Below, piece after piece: positions 41,048-51,525 of a stretch of DNA of 64,000 bases; position 1 is the stretch's first letter, and each line of letters starts with the position of its first letter. The notes under the pieces are model-generated. The model did not search any database. It was not told the DNA's origin and saw only the letters and a list, made by a program, of their open reading frames with translations. Source of the stretch: Streptomyces sp. Ru73 (GTDB lineage Bacteria > Actinomycetota > Actinomycetes > Streptomycetales > Streptomycetaceae); NCBI RefSeq assembly GCF_002920575.1, contig NZ_PQSQ01000005.1, positions 1 through 64,000 on the forward strand, given 5' to 3'. The translations under genes and the position numbers were made by a program.

Positions 41048-42091
41048 CTACGGGCGCGGGCCCGCCGCCACCTGCGCGGCATCGACGGCCACCACGGCGT
41101 CGGCGTGGTCGCGGAGGTAGTCCCGCACCACCGTCTCGAAGTCCGGGTCGGGCGCCAGCCCGAGCGCGGTCGCGCGGGCGTTGTCGAAGCGCGCCGGCCA
41201 GGACCCCACGATGGCCTCGACGGCCGGGTCAGGCGCCACCGTCACCAGGTCGGCGACGGCGTCACCGGCCACCTTCCGCAGTGTGTCCAGCATCTCGGCG
41301 ACCGTGACCGTGAGCGCCGGCAGGTTGACGGGCAGCCGCCCGTCGAGCTGCCCGGGCCCGGTGCCGCGCTCGGCCTCGGCGACCCGCAGGATGCCCTCGA
41401 CCGTACGCCGCGGCGAGGCCAGCGCCACCCGCAGCCCGGGATCGACCGGGCAGGTCGCCGGGAGGCCCGCGAGCGGCTCGCGGACGATGCCGGAGAGGAA
41501 GCCGGAGGCGGCCGCGTTCGGCTTGCCGGGCCGCACCGAAACCGTCATCAGCCGGGCCACGCGCCCGTCGAGGTATCCACGGCGCGTGTACTCGCCGACC
41601 AGCTGCTCGCAGACGAACTTCTGCACCCCGTAACTCGACCGGGGCGTGGGCAGGGTCGCCTCGCTGACCACCGGCGGCAGCGGCAGCGCGGGGTCGGAAC
41701 CGTAGATCGCGACGCTGCTGGAGAACACGATCCGCGGCGTGGGCCCGCCGCCGGCCGACTGCGCCCTGGCGGCTTCGAGCAGCGCACGCGTGGTGTCCAC
41801 GTTCGCGCTCATGCCGAGGTCGAAGTCGGCCTCGCACTCGGCCGACACCGCGGACGCGAGGTGGATCACGACGTCCACCGGCTCCGCGAACAGCTCACCG
41901 AGGCGGTCGGTCAGGTCGCCCTGCACGACGTCCACGAGCGGATCGGCCGCCTCCGGGGCCCCGGACGGCACGAACCGGTCGGCGAGTACCAGCCGGTCGA
42001 CGGGCACACCGGCGAACGTACGCGCCTCCAGCAGCGCGCCGGCCACCTGCCGGCCCAGGAAGCCGAAGCCACCCGTGATGACGATCCTCAT
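41048..42091 (-). CDS. denD: D-erythronate dehydrogenase
   Basis: This is a 347-residue NAD-dependent extended short-chain dehydrogenase. The NAD loop GGFGFLG is at 7-13. [34 protein letters not shown] and [16 protein letters not shown] (YxxxK) are visible. [25 protein letters not shown] is the DenD-type segment. It oxidises D-erythronate at C2 to 2-oxo-tetronate, which OtnI then isomerises. It overlaps the otnI stop by 4 bp. The context of otnK, otnC and otnI makes this assignment firm; sequence alone would only say 'NAD-dependent epimerase/dehydratase family'. Confidence 0.9.
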   Translation of the reverse strand: MRIVITGGFGFLGRQVAGALLEARTFAGVPVDRLVLADRFVPSGAPEAADPLVDVVQGDLTDRLGELFAEPVDVVIHLASAVSAECEADFDLGMSANVDTTRALLEAARAQSAGGGPTPRIVFSSSVAIYGSDPALPLPPVVSEATLPTPRSSYGVQKFVCEQLVGEYTRRGYLDGRVARLMTVSVRPGKPNAAASGFLSGIVREPLAGLPATCPVDPGLRVALASPRRTVEGILRVAEAERGTGPGQLDGRLPVNLPALTVTVAEMLDTLRKVAGDAVADLVTVAPDPAVEAIVGSWPARFDNARATALGLAPDPDFETVVRDYLRDHADAVVAVDAAQVAAGPRP

Positions 42092-42891
42092 GCCTTCTCT
42101 CCTCGGTAGTCCTTGAGCCAGCCCAGACCCTCGGTCGTGCCGGCACGCGGGCGGTACTCGCAGCCGACCCAGCCGTCGAACCCCACCTCGTCGACGACGC
42201 CGAAGAGGTGCCGGACGTCGAGTTCGCCGAGGTCCGGCTCGTGCCGGTCGGGCACGCCCGCGATCTGCAGATGGCCGACCCGGCCGGTCGGCAGGTCACG
42301 GCGCAGCGTCGTGGTGAGGTCGCCCTCGACGATCTGACAGTGGTACAGGTCCAGCTGCACCTTCAGGTTCGGCGCGCCCACCTCCTGTACGACCGCGTGG
42401 GCCTGCGCCTGCGTGCGCAGGAAGTACCCCGGCATGTCGCGCTGGTTGATCGGTTCGATGAGCACGTCGACATCCACTGCCGCCGCGCGCTCCGCGGCCC
42501 AGGCGAGGTTGGTCAGGTACGTCGCGTGCTGCGCGTCCCGCTCGGCGGGCGCCGCGTCCGGGCTCACCAGCCCGGCCATGACGTGCACGCGCGGGCAGCC
42601 CAGCGCCGCCGCGTACTCCAGGGCGCGGTCGATCCCCGACCGCGTCTCCGCCTCGCGCCCGGGCAGCGAGGCGGTCCCGCGCTCGCCCGCGTCCCACGCG
42701 CCCGGCGGCGCGTTGAAGAGCACCTGCAGCAGGCCGTGGTCGTCGAGCCGCCGGCGCAGCGCGGCGGCCTCGTAGTCGTACGGGAAGAGGTACTCGACGC
42801 CCTCGAAGCCGTCCGCCGCGGCGGCGGCGAAGCGGTCGAGGAAATCGTGTTCGGTGTACATCATGGAGAGGTTCGCGGCGAACCTTGGCAT
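42088..42891 (-). CDS. otnI: 2-oxo-tetronate isomerase (hydroxypyruvate isomerase family)
   Basis: This is a 267-residue TIM-barrel protein of the Hyi/OtnI family. [40 protein letters not shown] is the typical N-terminus in outline. [18 protein letters not shown] and [17 protein letters not shown] carry metal-binding Glu and Asp/His. VGCEYRPR carries the last Glu. It interconverts 2-oxo-tetronate and 3-oxo-tetronate so that both acids meet at OtnK. The start is ATG 42891, with denD overlapping its end by 4 bp. The 134-nt gap to the MFS gene contains imperfect repeats of GGCTTCAGCG but no gene. Confidence 0.92.
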   Translation of the reverse strand: MPRFAANLSMMYTEHDFLDRFAAAAADGFEGVEYLFPYDYEAAALRRRLDDHGLLQVLFNAPPGAWDAGERGTASLPGREAETRSGIDRALEYAAALGCPRVHVMAGLVSPDAAPAERDAQHATYLTNLAWAAERAAAVDVDVLIEPINQRDMPGYFLRTQAQAHAVVQEVGAPNLKVQLDLYHCQIVEGDLTTTLRRDLPTGRVGHLQIAGVPDRHEPDLGELDVRHLFGVVDEVGFDGWVGCEYRPRAGTTEGLGWLKDYRGEKA

Positions 42892-43025
42892 GGTGGCTCC
42901 TGCGTTCGGACCGGTAACGGACGGGCTCCGTACCGGATTCTTCCGGGCGGCGCGGCGCGGCGCGGATGCGGTCGGTGATTTCCGCGGCTTCAGCGCCTTC
43001 CGCGGCTTGAGTGGTTTCGCCGGCT

Positions 43026-44336
43026 TCAGCGGTTGACGACCTGCTTCTTGGTGAGGAGCACCGCGGCGGCGCCGACGACGAGGCTGAGCGCCAGGACGTA
43101 CATCGGGATCGACGCCGAGCCGGTGGCGTCCTTGAGCGCGCCGATCATGTACGGGCTGACGAAGCCGGCCAGGTTGCCGACCGAGTTGATCACGGCGAGC
43201 CCGGCCGCCGCCGCGGTGCCGCCCAGGAACGCGGTGGGCAGCGACCAGAACAGCGGCGCGCAGGTCAGCACCCCGGCCGCGGCGAAGGACAGCGCGATCA
43301 GGGACAGCACGGTCGACCCGGCCCAGCCGGCGGCCAGCGAGAATCCGACGGCGCCCATGAGGGACGGGACGACCAGGTGCCAGCGGCGCTCGCGGCGCTT
43401 GTCGGCCGAAGCGCCGAACAGGTTCATCGCGACGAGCGCGGCCAGGTACGGCACGGCGCTGAGCGCACCGATCGCGAAGTTGCCCTTGATGCCGGTGGAC
43501 TGGACGAACGTCGGCATCCAGAACGTCAGCGCGTACTGCCCCATCACGAAGCAGAAGTAGATGAGGCACATCAGCCACACCTTCGGCTCGCGGAAGGCGT
43601 CCCAGACCCGGCCGTGCACGGTGTGGTGCGCAGCGTCGTCCTCCAGCGCGCGCTCCACGACGGCCTTCTCCTCGTCGGTGAGCCACTTGGCGCTGCGCAC
43701 ACTGTTGTCGAGGTAGAACAGCGTGGCCACACCGACGGCGACGGCGGGCAGCCCTTCGAGCAGGAACAGCCACTGCCAGCCCTGCCAGTCGTTGACGCCG
43801 TGGAACGTGTCCATGATCCAGCCGGAGAGGGGGTTGCCGAAGATGCCGGCCACCGGGATGGCGGACATGAACAGCGCGATCACCCGGGCGCGGCGGTGCG
43901 AGGGGAACCAGTAGGTGCAGTACAGGATCACGCCCGGGTAGAAGCCCGCCTCCGCGGCACCGAGCAGGAACCTCAGCACGTAGAACGTCACCTCGTTGGT
44001 GACGAACATGAACGCCGCCGAGACCAGCCCCCACGTGATCATGATCCGGGCGATCCAGGTACGGGCACCGACCCGCTGCAGCAGCAGGTTGGAGGGCACC
44101 TCGAAGAGGAAGTACCCGATGAAGAACAGGCCGGCACCGAGGCCGTAGGCCGCCTCGCTGAACCCGAGATCGTCGGACATCTGCAGCTTCGCGAAGCCGA
44201 CGTTGACCCGGTCGAGGTAGGAGACGACGTAACAGAGGACGAGGAAGGGGACGAGGCGTCTGATGACCTTGCGGAAGACGGCGTTCTCACGGGCGAGGCC
44301 GGCGGCCTCGCCCGTGGGGGCGGCGGGAAGCGACAT
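43026..44336 (-). CDS. MFS anion:cation symporter for sugar acids
   Basis: This is a 436-residue 12-helix transporter of the anion:cation symporter family (glucarate, phthalate and tartrate porters). [25 protein letters not shown] is the family's first-helix signature. [35 protein letters not shown]-type residues and [18 protein letters not shown] follow. Lying between otnC and otnI in one operon, it most likely imports L-threonate and D-erythronate. The start is ATG 44336. The gap to the otnC stop is 151 nt and shows no gene. Confidence 0.92.
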   Translation of the reverse strand: MSLPAAPTGEAAGLARENAVFRKVIRRLVPFLVLCYVVSYLDRVNVGFAKLQMSDDLGFSEAAYGLGAGLFFIGYFLFEVPSNLLLQRVGARTWIARIMITWGLVSAAFMFVTNEVTFYVLRFLLGAAEAGFYPGVILYCTYWFPSHRRARVIALFMSAIPVAGIFGNPLSGWIMDTFHGVNDWQGWQWLFLLEGLPAVAVGVATLFYLDNSVRSAKWLTDEEKAVVERALEDDAAHHTVHGRVWDAFREPKVWLMCLIYFCFVMGQYALTFWMPTFVQSTGIKGNFAIGALSAVPYLAALVAMNLFGASADKRRERRWHLVVPSLMGAVGFSLAAGWAGSTVLSLIALSFAAAGVLTCAPLFWSLPTAFLGGTAAAAGLAVINSVGNLAGFVSPYMIGALKDATGSASIPMYVLALSLVVGAAAVLLTKKQVVNR

Positions 44337-44487
44337 GACGAATCCTTCTGCGGCTCAGGGATTCTCTGACGGGGGTCAGTGGGGGGTTGCGCAAAGCTGT
44401 AGAGGGGGTGTGCCGGGGGCTTTGGTGTGCGGGGGCCTGAGGAGAGCGCCTGCCGCCACCTGGGAAGTTCTTCGGCGGGAGAGCGCG

Positions 44488-45162
44488 TCACCACGCCGCG
44501 CCGAACGCGGACCTCAGTTCGTCGATCGCGTCGGCGGGAAGGGGGTCGGGGCGCCGGCCGGTGGTGAGCCAGAGGCGCGCCGTCTCCTCGAGTTCTTCGA
44601 GGACGGCGAGGGCGGCGGCCGCATCGGGCCCCCAGACGACCGGCCCCAGCCGGTCGAGCAGGACGGCCCTGATCGGTGTGCCGCTCGCGGCGCGGTCGGC
44701 GATCCGGTCGGCCACCAGATCGGCCACGCGCGGGTCGCCGGGCCGGTGGTAGGGGATGAGCGGCACGTGCCCGACCTTCATCACGTAGTACGGGGTGAGG
44801 GGCGGCAGCACGTCGTCCGGACGCCACACCCCGGCCAGCGTCAGCGCGACCAGGTGCGTGGAGTGGGTGTGCAGGACGAACCGCGCCGTGGGGTCGGCGT
44901 CGTAGATGCGCCGGTGGAGCGTCAGCGTCTTGCTGGCCCGGTCGCCGGCGAGCTGCTCACCACCGGCGTCGACCAGCGCCAGACGCCGGGGTTCGAGGAA
45001 GCCCAGCGCGGCGTCGGTGGGTGTGATCAGGTACCCGTCGGCCACCTTCGCGCTGATGTTGCCGGCGCTGGCGTGGACGTACCCCCGCGCGAACAGGCTC
45101 GTCCCCACCCGGACGATCTCGCCCCGCGCCTCGTCGGCGGTGGCGTACGGAAACTGGGTCAC
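44488..45162 (-). CDS. otnC: 3-oxo-tetronate 4-phosphate decarboxylase (class II aldolase family)
   Basis: This is a 224-residue class II aldolase/adducin-fold enzyme. ARGYVHASAGNISAKVADGYLITPTDAALGFL includes the phosphate loop. RFVLHTHSTHLVALT carries the zinc His pair, and the third His is in VPLIPYHRPGDP. It decarboxylates 3-oxo-tetronate 4-phosphate to dihydroxyacetone phosphate and carbon dioxide, the last step of the pathway. The GTG start at 45162 overlaps the otnK stop (GTGA) and follows GGGAGA. Confidence 0.92.
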   Translation of the reverse strand: MTQFPYATADEARGEIVRVGTSLFARGYVHASAGNISAKVADGYLITPTDAALGFLEPRRLALVDAGGEQLAGDRASKTLTLHRRIYDADPTARFVLHTHSTHLVALTLAGVWRPDDVLPPLTPYYVMKVGHVPLIPYHRPGDPRVADLVADRIADRAASGTPIRAVLLDRLGPVVWGPDAAAALAVLEELEETARLWLTTGRRPDPLPADAIDELRSAFGAAW

Positions 45163-46628
45163 GAGGTCTCCCGGTCCAGGCAGGCGAACGATGCGGTGAA
45201 GAAGTCCGGCCCACCGAAGTTGCCCGACTTCAGAGCGATGTGAAGCGTGTCTCCGCCGGAGTGGGGGGTGTCCCCGCCGGTGTCGAGGGTGTCCCCGCCG
45301 GTAGGGGGCGTCTCCCGGCCGGTACGCAAGGCGTCCTTGTGCGGCAGGGTTGCCGCGCACCACGGCACGCCGGGGTCGATCTGCGGCCCGATCCGCAGCC
45401 CGGTGATGCCGAGCGCCTGGACGACCGCGCCCGAGGTCTCGCCGCCCGCGACGACGAGCCGGCGCACACCGAGCTCGACCAGTCCGCGTGCGACGCGCGC
45501 GAGAGTACGTTCCACCAGCTCACCGGCTTCGGCGGCACCGAGCCGGCCCTGCACGGTCCGCACCGCCTCGGGCGCCTCGGTGGAGTAGACGAGGACCGGC
45601 CCGTCGGCCAGGTGCGCTGCCGCGAACTCCAGCGCCTGAGCGGCCACGTCCTCGCCGTCCGCGATGCGCAACGGGTCCACACTGAACGCGGGCCGCCCGG
45701 TGTCCAGGAACGCACGGACCTGGCGGTTCGTGGCGGCGGAGACCGACCCGGCGATGACGGCCGCGTGACCGCCGGCCGGCGGCAGCTGCGCGGCGGCCGG
45801 GGACGGCTTGACCCCCCAGTTCGCGGGCAGCCCGATCGCCAGCCCGGAGCCTGCGGTCACCAGCGGCATCCCCTTCACCGCCGCGCCCAGCCGTACGAGG
45901 TCGTCGTTGGACACGGCGTCCACGACGGCCATCCCGCGGCCTTCCGCGCGCAGGGCGCCGATCCGCTCCCGGATCGCTTGGGGGCCGTCCGCGACGACCG
46001 TGTGGTCGATGAGCCCGACCGCGCGCGTCGTCTGCGCGCCGAGTACGGAAACCAGGTTGGAGTCGGTCATCGGCGTCAGCGGATGGTCCCGCATGCCGCT
46101 CTCGCTCAACAGCACGTCGCCGACGAAGAGATGACCCTTGAAGACCGTGCGCCCGTTGTCCGGGAACGCCGGCGTCGCGATGGTGAAATCGCTGCCCAGC
46201 GCGTCGAGCAGGGCCTCGGTGACCGGCCCGATGTTCCCGGCCGGCGTCGAGTCGAACGTCGAGCAGTACTTGAAGTAGATCTGCTCGGCGCCCGCCGACC
46301 GCAGCCAGTCCAGTGCCCGCAGCGATGCCTCGACGGCTTCGGCGGCCGGCACGGTACGGGACTTGAGCGCGATGACCACGGCATCCGCGTCCATGGCATC
46401 CACGTTCATGGCATCCGCGTTCATGGCATCCGCGTCCACCACCTGCTCGGCCGCTGTCCGAGCGGCCGTTGACCGATCGGCCGCTGCCTTTTCGGCCGTT
46501 GTCCGATCGGGGCCGACCGGCGGTACGTCGATCAGCTGGACCACGCGCATGCCCGCGCGTACGAGGTTGTTCGCCAGGTCGGTGGCGCCGGTGAAGTCAT
46601 CGGCGATGCAGCCGAGTCGGATACCCAT
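45159..46628 (-). CDS. otnK: 3-oxo-tetronate kinase, with repeat insertions
   Basis: This is a 489-residue four-carbon acid sugar kinase (DUF1537 family). GCIADDFTGATDLANNLVRAG is the N-terminal catalytic motif in outline. KYCSTFDSTPAGNIGPV, ATPAFPDNGRTVFKGHLFVGD and VVAGGETSGAVVQAL are the other conserved blocks. It phosphorylates 3-oxo-tetronate. Two low-complexity insertions are unusual. Residues about 43-85 contain imperfect repeats of TTAEKAAADR and a pentapeptide MNADA array. Near the C-terminus is a heptad array TxxTGGD. ATG 46628 is chosen because GGAGG lies 7 nt upstream; ATG 46634 overlaps the ltnD stop but is too close to the site. Confidence 0.92.
   Translation of the reverse strand: MGIRLGCIADDFTGATDLANNLVRAGMRVVQLIDVPPVGPDRTTAEKAAADRSTAARTAAEQVVDADAMNADAMNVDAMDADAVVIALKSRTVPAAEAVEASLRALDWLRSAGAEQIYFKYCSTFDSTPAGNIGPVTEALLDALGSDFTIATPAFPDNGRTVFKGHLFVGDVLLSESGMRDHPLTPMTDSNLVSVLGAQTTRAVGLIDHTVVADGPQAIRERIGALRAEGRGMAVVDAVSNDDLVRLGAAVKGMPLVTAGSGLAIGLPANWGVKPSPAAAQLPPAGGHAAVIAGSVSAATNRQVRAFLDTGRPAFSVDPLRIADGEDVAAQALEFAAAHLADGPVLVYSTEAPEAVRTVQGRLGAAEAGELVERTLARVARGLVELGVRRLVVAGGETSGAVVQALGITGLRIGPQIDPGVPWCAATLPHKDALRTGRETPPTGGDTLDTGGDTPHSGGDTLHIALKSGNFGGPDFFTASFACLDRETS
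45244..45322 (-). repeat. Imperfect 21-bp tandem repeats in otnK 3' region
   Basis: About three and a half copies of a unit with core GGGTGTCCCCGCCGGTGT (plus strand) encode a heptapeptide array T-x-x-T/S-G-G-D. It preserves the reading frame. Confidence 0.85.
46380..46439 (-). repeat. Four 15-bp tandem repeats in otnK 5' region
   Basis: Four copies of GGCATCCGCGTCCAT (plus strand, one or two substitutions each) at 46380-46394, 46395-46409, 46410-46424 and 46425-46439 encode a pentapeptide array of the MDADA type. A neighbouring stretch 46440-46510 has looser repeats of TCGGCCGCTGTCCGA. Confidence 0.88.
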
Positions 46629-46630
46629 TC

Positions 46631-47548
46631 TCATGCCTCCGTCGGCTCGGGCAGGTCGATGCCAGGGAAGATCTTGATGACCGCGCTGTCGTCCTCGCCG
46701 CCCAGCCCGGAAGCCGATGCCTGCAGGAACATCTGATGCGCTGTGGCGGCGAGGGGCAGCGGGAACCTCTCCGGCCGGGCGGAATCGAGCACGATGCCCA
46801 GGTCCTTGACGAAGATGTCGACGGCGGAGAGCGGTGTGTAGTCCCCGGCGAGCACGTGAGCCATCCGGTTCTCGAACATCCAGGAGTTGCCGGCGCTGTG
46901 CGTGATGACCTCGTAGAGCGCTTCGGCCGGGACGCCGGCCTTGAGGCCCAACGCCATCGCCTCGGCCGCCGCCGCGATGTGCACGCCCGCGAGCAGCTGG
47001 TTCACGACCTTGACCTTCGAGCCGAGGCCGGCCCGGTCGCCGAGGCGGTAGACGGTGCTGCTCATGGCCTCCAGCACGGGGTCGGCGACCGCGTACGCCT
47101 CGGCGGCGCCCGACGTCATCATGGTGAGCTCGCCGGTCGCGGCCCGCGCCGCGCCGCCCGAGATCGGTGCGTCCAGGTAGCGCACGCCCCGCTCGGCCAG
47201 CCGCCCTTCGAGCGCCTCGGACCAGCCGGGGTCGACGGTGGAGCACATCACGAACACGGCTCCCGGCCGCAGCCGGCCGGCCGCCCCGTCGGCGCCGAAC
47301 AGCACCGACTCGACCTGCTCCGCATTGACCACCACGCTGACCAGAACGTCCACCTCGGCGGCCAGGTCACCGGGGGAGGGGAAGACGGTCCCACCGTCCC
47401 GCGCGAAGCCGGCCGCGACGTCGGGCCGCAGGTCGTGGACCCCCACGTCGTACCCGGCCGCCCGCAGACTGCGCGCCATCCCGAGCCCCATGGCCCCGAG
47501 CCCCACCACGCCCACACGCGGCCGTGCCGACCCGTCCTGATCGTTCAT
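46631..47548 (-). CDS. ltnD: L-threonate dehydrogenase (3-hydroxyisobutyrate dehydrogenase family)
   Basis: This is a 305-residue NAD-dependent dehydrogenase. The N-terminal Rossmann motif VGVVGLGAMGLGMARSL is followed by YLDAPISGGAARAATGELTMM (substrate loop). GSKVKVVNQLLAGVHIAAAAEAMAL carries the catalytic Lys. It oxidises L-threonate to 2-oxo-tetronate, first step of the threonate branch. It is first in the operon. The start is ATG 47548 after GAGGGTGGG. The operator-like palindrome lies 58 nt upstream of the start. The combination with denD lets the cell use both acids. Confidence 0.9.
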   Translation of the reverse strand: MNDQDGSARPRVGVVGLGAMGLGMARSLRAAGYDVGVHDLRPDVAAGFARDGGTVFPSPGDLAAEVDVLVSVVVNAEQVESVLFGADGAAGRLRPGAVFVMCSTVDPGWSEALEGRLAERGVRYLDAPISGGAARAATGELTMMTSGAAEAYAVADPVLEAMSSTVYRLGDRAGLGSKVKVVNQLLAGVHIAAAAEAMALGLKAGVPAEALYEVITHSAGNSWMFENRMAHVLAGDYTPLSAVDIFVKDLGIVLDSARPERFPLPLAATAHQMFLQASASGLGGEDDSAVIKIFPGIDLPEPTEA

Positions 47549-47605
47549 GCCCACCCTCGTATCCACTGCTGTCCGGGCGCGGTCCGCCCCGAGGAGGCGG
47601 CGCGA

Positions 47606-47626
47606 TCAGGTCATATGATGACCTGA
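47606..47626 (-). promoter_or_regulatory. Operator-like palindrome upstream of the tetronate operon
   Basis: Nine-bp arms TCAGGTCAT and ATGACCTGA are separated by ATG (21 bp in all, perfect arms). It lies 58 nt upstream of ltnD. The size and symmetry fit a FadR-type GntR dimer site, and such a regulator is encoded at the far end of the same operon. Confidence 0.7.
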
Positions 47627-47741
47627 GGACGTCGGGCGGGTACACCGTGATGTCGGTCACACCTCTTCCCGCTGCGACCCTCGCGCCCGGACCCGCCATG
47701 CGGCGCTGAATGCGCCCTGGACTCGCGGGCATGATGGCCCG

Positions 47742-48065
47742 GTGACAACGACGACAACATGGATGCGCTGCTACTGGGACGAAGAGGACACGTGGTTCTA
47801 CTTCGAGGTCGACGCCCAGGGCTGGGTGCAGCGCCAGGTCGAACTGCAGGGCCCGGAGGCGACACCGCTCGTCGCCGCGTCCCTCGCCGAGTGGCAGCGG
47901 GCCCACGATGCCGGCCGGCCGGCAGCTTACGAGCGCCGCTTCGGCCTTACCGCCGAACCGCCGGTCCCGGACTGGGAGGGGCACCACCCCGAGTACCTGA
48001 CGGCGAACGATTTCGAGCAGATCTGGGCTGCCGCACGGAAACACCTCACCGCCCGGCCCAACTGA
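47742..48065 (+). CDS. Conserved hypothetical protein
   Basis: This is a 107-residue acidic cytoplasmic protein. It has MRCYWDEEDTWFYFEVDAQGWVQRQVELQGPEATPL near the N-terminus and EWQRAHDAGRPAAYERRFGLT in the middle. Similar small proteins occur across Streptomyces with no known function. The GTG start at 47742 has no strong site. It is divergent from ltnD across 193 bp and is followed by converging minus-strand genes. Confidence 0.7.
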   Translation: MTTTTTWMRCYWDEEDTWFYFEVDAQGWVQRQVELQGPEATPLVAASLAEWQRAHDAGRPAAYERRFGLTAEPPVPDWEGHHPEYLTANDFEQIWAAARKHLTARPN

Positions 48066-48091
48066 CCTCTCTCAGGCAATGAGGCGGAGCC

Positions 48092-48292
48092 CTATCGCGG
48101 TACGCCGCCGTTGGTCTGCCCCTCGGGAGCGGCCTCCCGCCGACGAGGCGCCCCGAAGGCGGAGCCGACGTGCGTCAGCGTCCGGCCGCACCGGGCGCAA
48201 CGCCGCTCGTACTCGTAGCGCGAAGACGGCGGCGGCTGCTTGCAGGAGGCGCGGCAGGGCAGGCAGATGAACGACGACTTCGAGGGCGGCAT
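48092..48292 (-). CDS. Small zinc-ribbon-type protein
   Basis: This is a 66-residue protein. SFICLPCRASCKQP and RRCARCGRTLTHVGSAF provide two CxxC pairs (positions about 10-13 and 31-34), a likely zinc ribbon. The tail APPR-type (AFGAPRRREAAPEG) is basic. Similar small 'CLPCRASxKQP' proteins occur across Streptomyces with unknown function. The start could be GTG 48298 or ATG 48292. The 126-nt gap to rox on the same strand shows no gene. Confidence 0.65.
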   Translation of the reverse strand: MPPSKSSFICLPCRASCKQPPPSSRYEYERRCARCGRTLTHVGSAFGAPRRREAAPEGQTNGGVPR

Positions 48293-48418
48293 GCGCACAG
48301 GGCAGGTGGCGGAAGGCCTGGTCAGCGAGGAGATTTACGGTGCCGGTGGGTGAGGTTGGGGCGCCCGGTTGGTGGTTGGGCGGACCCGGCGGGTCGGGTA
48401 ACTCGGCGCCGCGCTTGC

Positions 48419-49900
<1,482 letters not shown>

Positions 49901-50032
49901 TCAGTGAGGGGAATTCCGGCCGGCCGCCATGCCCGGCCCTGCGGCGGTCGGGACACCCAAAGCACACGCACCTCGCGAATAATCGAATTTCCGCAGGTGC
50001 TGGCCTGGGCCGGAGATTCTGCAGCATCACCA

Positions 50033-50051
50033 CGGCCTTGCCGCAAGCCCC
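50033..50051 (-). promoter_or_regulatory. Rifamycin-associated element (RAE)-like inverted repeat
   Basis: On the minus strand this reads GGGGCTTGCGGCAAGGCCG. It closely resembles the 19-bp RAE described upstream of rifamycin-inactivation genes in actinomycetes (consensus recalled, not checked). It sits about 145 nt upstream of rox, just downstream of a TATA-rich stretch (AGATATAG). The rest of 49889-50152 holds no gene. Confidence 0.7.
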
Positions 50052-50152
50052 ACACTGGGCTATATCTTGAAAGTGGCAAGGAGCGCATGACCTCCTTGCC
50101 TTTGTTCTGCTTTCACCCCTGTCTACGGCATGGGCACGCACTCCGGCCTATC

Positions 50153-50752
50153 TCACCGTCCCTGCCGGGCGAGGCGCGTACGGGTCCACAGGGTGATGTC
50201 GCTGCTGGTGGCGACGGCGAGGGTGTGTCCGGACGGGGAGAAGCCGGCGGTGCGCAGCGTGGAGTAGTGGGCATCGTAGATGTGCCACCAGCCCTCGCCG
50301 TGCGGCCCGTCGTGCGGCATTCCGCCGTCTGCCGAGAGCAGGACGCGGTGGTGCGGCCACTCCGGGCTGACCACCTCCACGTTCCAGCCGTCGTACGTCG
50401 TGGTGTGCAGGCCGCCTCCGAAGAGGCCCGCGATGGGTACGCGCGCCCCGGCGAGCGGCCCGAAGCCGGGGCAGGACAGGTCCGGCGCGGCGTCCGGGGT
50501 GCTGCCATCGGGGTCCGGATCCCGGTCGCGGGCGATCTTCTCCCCGGTGAGGGCGTCGAAGATGCCGTGCCCGTCGGAGGAGACCACCATGACCAGCTCA
50601 TGACCGGTGACAGGATGCACCGCGAAGCCGATGCCGAGCAGCCCGCCGACGGGCTGCCGGTGGTCCCAGACCGACCGCCAGGGGGCCGGCGGAGCGGTCT
50701 CGGGAACGGACAGGAACCGTTCGCGCAGCCGCCGCTGGTAGTCCGTGAGCAT
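50153..50752 (-). CDS. Hypothetical protein with WD40/beta-propeller-like repeats
   Basis: This is a 199-residue cytoplasmic protein. VHPVTGHELVMVVSSDGHGIFDALTGEKIARDRD and GFSPSGHTLAVATSSDITLWTRT resemble blades of a WD40-type propeller. The chain is too short for a full propeller. ATG 50752 is used (GAGGAGAGAC upstream), rather than ATG 50767. No known function. Confidence 0.65.
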   Translation of the reverse strand: MLTDYQRRLRERFLSVPETAPPAPWRSVWDHRQPVGGLLGIGFAVHPVTGHELVMVVSSDGHGIFDALTGEKIARDRDPDPDGSTPDAAPDLSCPGFGPLAGARVPIAGLFGGGLHTTTYDGWNVEVVSPEWPHHRVLLSADGGMPHDGPHGEGWWHIYDAHYSTLRTAGFSPSGHTLAVATSSDITLWTRTRLARQGR

Positions 50753-50851
50753 GTCTCTCCTCGTCATTGCGGGGCGCCGGCTCCCACCTGGGACGACGAT
50801 GAGCCAGTCGCCCGGGGAGGGAGCTTGACGCTTGTCAGGCCGGGGGCTTTA

Positions 50852-50878
50852 GTGATCGTGACTGTCTCAAACGATCAC
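50852..50878 (+). promoter_or_regulatory. Inverted repeat upstream of the secreted protein gene
   Basis: GTGATCGT and ACGATCAC (8-bp perfect arms) are separated by 11 nt. It lies 40 nt before the ATG at 50918. A possible -35 TTGACG precedes it at about 50825. Confidence 0.5.
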
Positions 50879-50917
50879 GTACTCGCGCGGTGATCGGCGA
50901 CCTCTTGGGGGAAATCG

Positions 50918-51346
50918 ATGCGTACTTTTGTCTCGGCCGGGGCCATCCTCGCCGCCGTCGGCCTCGGCCTCGTGCTGAGTTCCGCACCGGCATCCGCGAC
51001 GCCCGCCGCTCCTGCCGTGCCCGGCGCTTCCCAGCCGACCGCCGCGGCCGCGCCGGAGGCGAAGGCTCCGCCGAAGTCGGGCAAGGACAGCATCACCTGC
51101 AACGAGTCGAACGCGCGGGTCAACTTCTCCTGGAAGACCGGCTGGTCGAGCACCACGGTGTACTACAACAACCACTGCCTGGGCGGGACGCGCGTCACCG
51201 CGGCCTTCAAGTTCTACAACGACGGATCGACGCCGTTCTACAAGTGCGTCACCTTCCAGGGCGACACCCAGGGCAAGTACAAGTTCGCGCACATCAACGA
51301 GATCATGGACGTCAACAAGGACACCAAGAAGTGCAAGAACAACTAG
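50918..51346 (+). CDS. Small secreted four-cysteine protein
   Basis: This is a 142-residue secreted protein. The Sec signal (MRTFVSAGAILAAVGLGLVLSSAPASA) is cut near residue 27. An Ala/Pro-rich linker follows. The mature domain (about 57-142) has four Cys in SITCNESNARV, NHCLGGTR, FYKCVTF and KKCKNN, enough for two disulfides, and is Lys/Asn/Tyr-rich. It may be a beta-rich extracellular protein. The ribosome site is TTGGGGGAAATCG. An inverted repeat lies just upstream. No family is recognised. Confidence 0.75.
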   Translation: MRTFVSAGAILAAVGLGLVLSSAPASATPAAPAVPGASQPTAAAAPEAKAPPKSGKDSITCNESNARVNFSWKTGWSSTTVYYNNHCLGGTRVTAAFKFYNDGSTPFYKCVTFQGDTQGKYKFAHINEIMDVNKDTKKCKNN

Positions 51347-51455
51347 CGGTTGCCGACGGGCAGTAGGGCTGCTTTTTGCCGGGTCGGCAAATGTGCTCGT
51401 CTTCTCGGTGGGTGTCGCTCATGATCGGCGTTGAGGTCGTGGAACGCCGGTCATC

Positions 51456-51497
51456 AGTGACCAGTGCCAGTGCCAGTGCCAGTGGCCAGTGACCAGC
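51456..51497 (+). repeat. Short tandem CAGTGC/CAGTGACC repeats
   Basis: The run is CAGTGACC, then three CAGTGC units, then CAGTGGCCAGTGACC. It is 29 nt upstream of the epoxide hydrolase start, so it may affect its promoter spacing. Confidence 0.8.
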
Positions 51498-51525
51498 CAA
51501 CAGTCAACTGTCGTGGAGGAGACGC

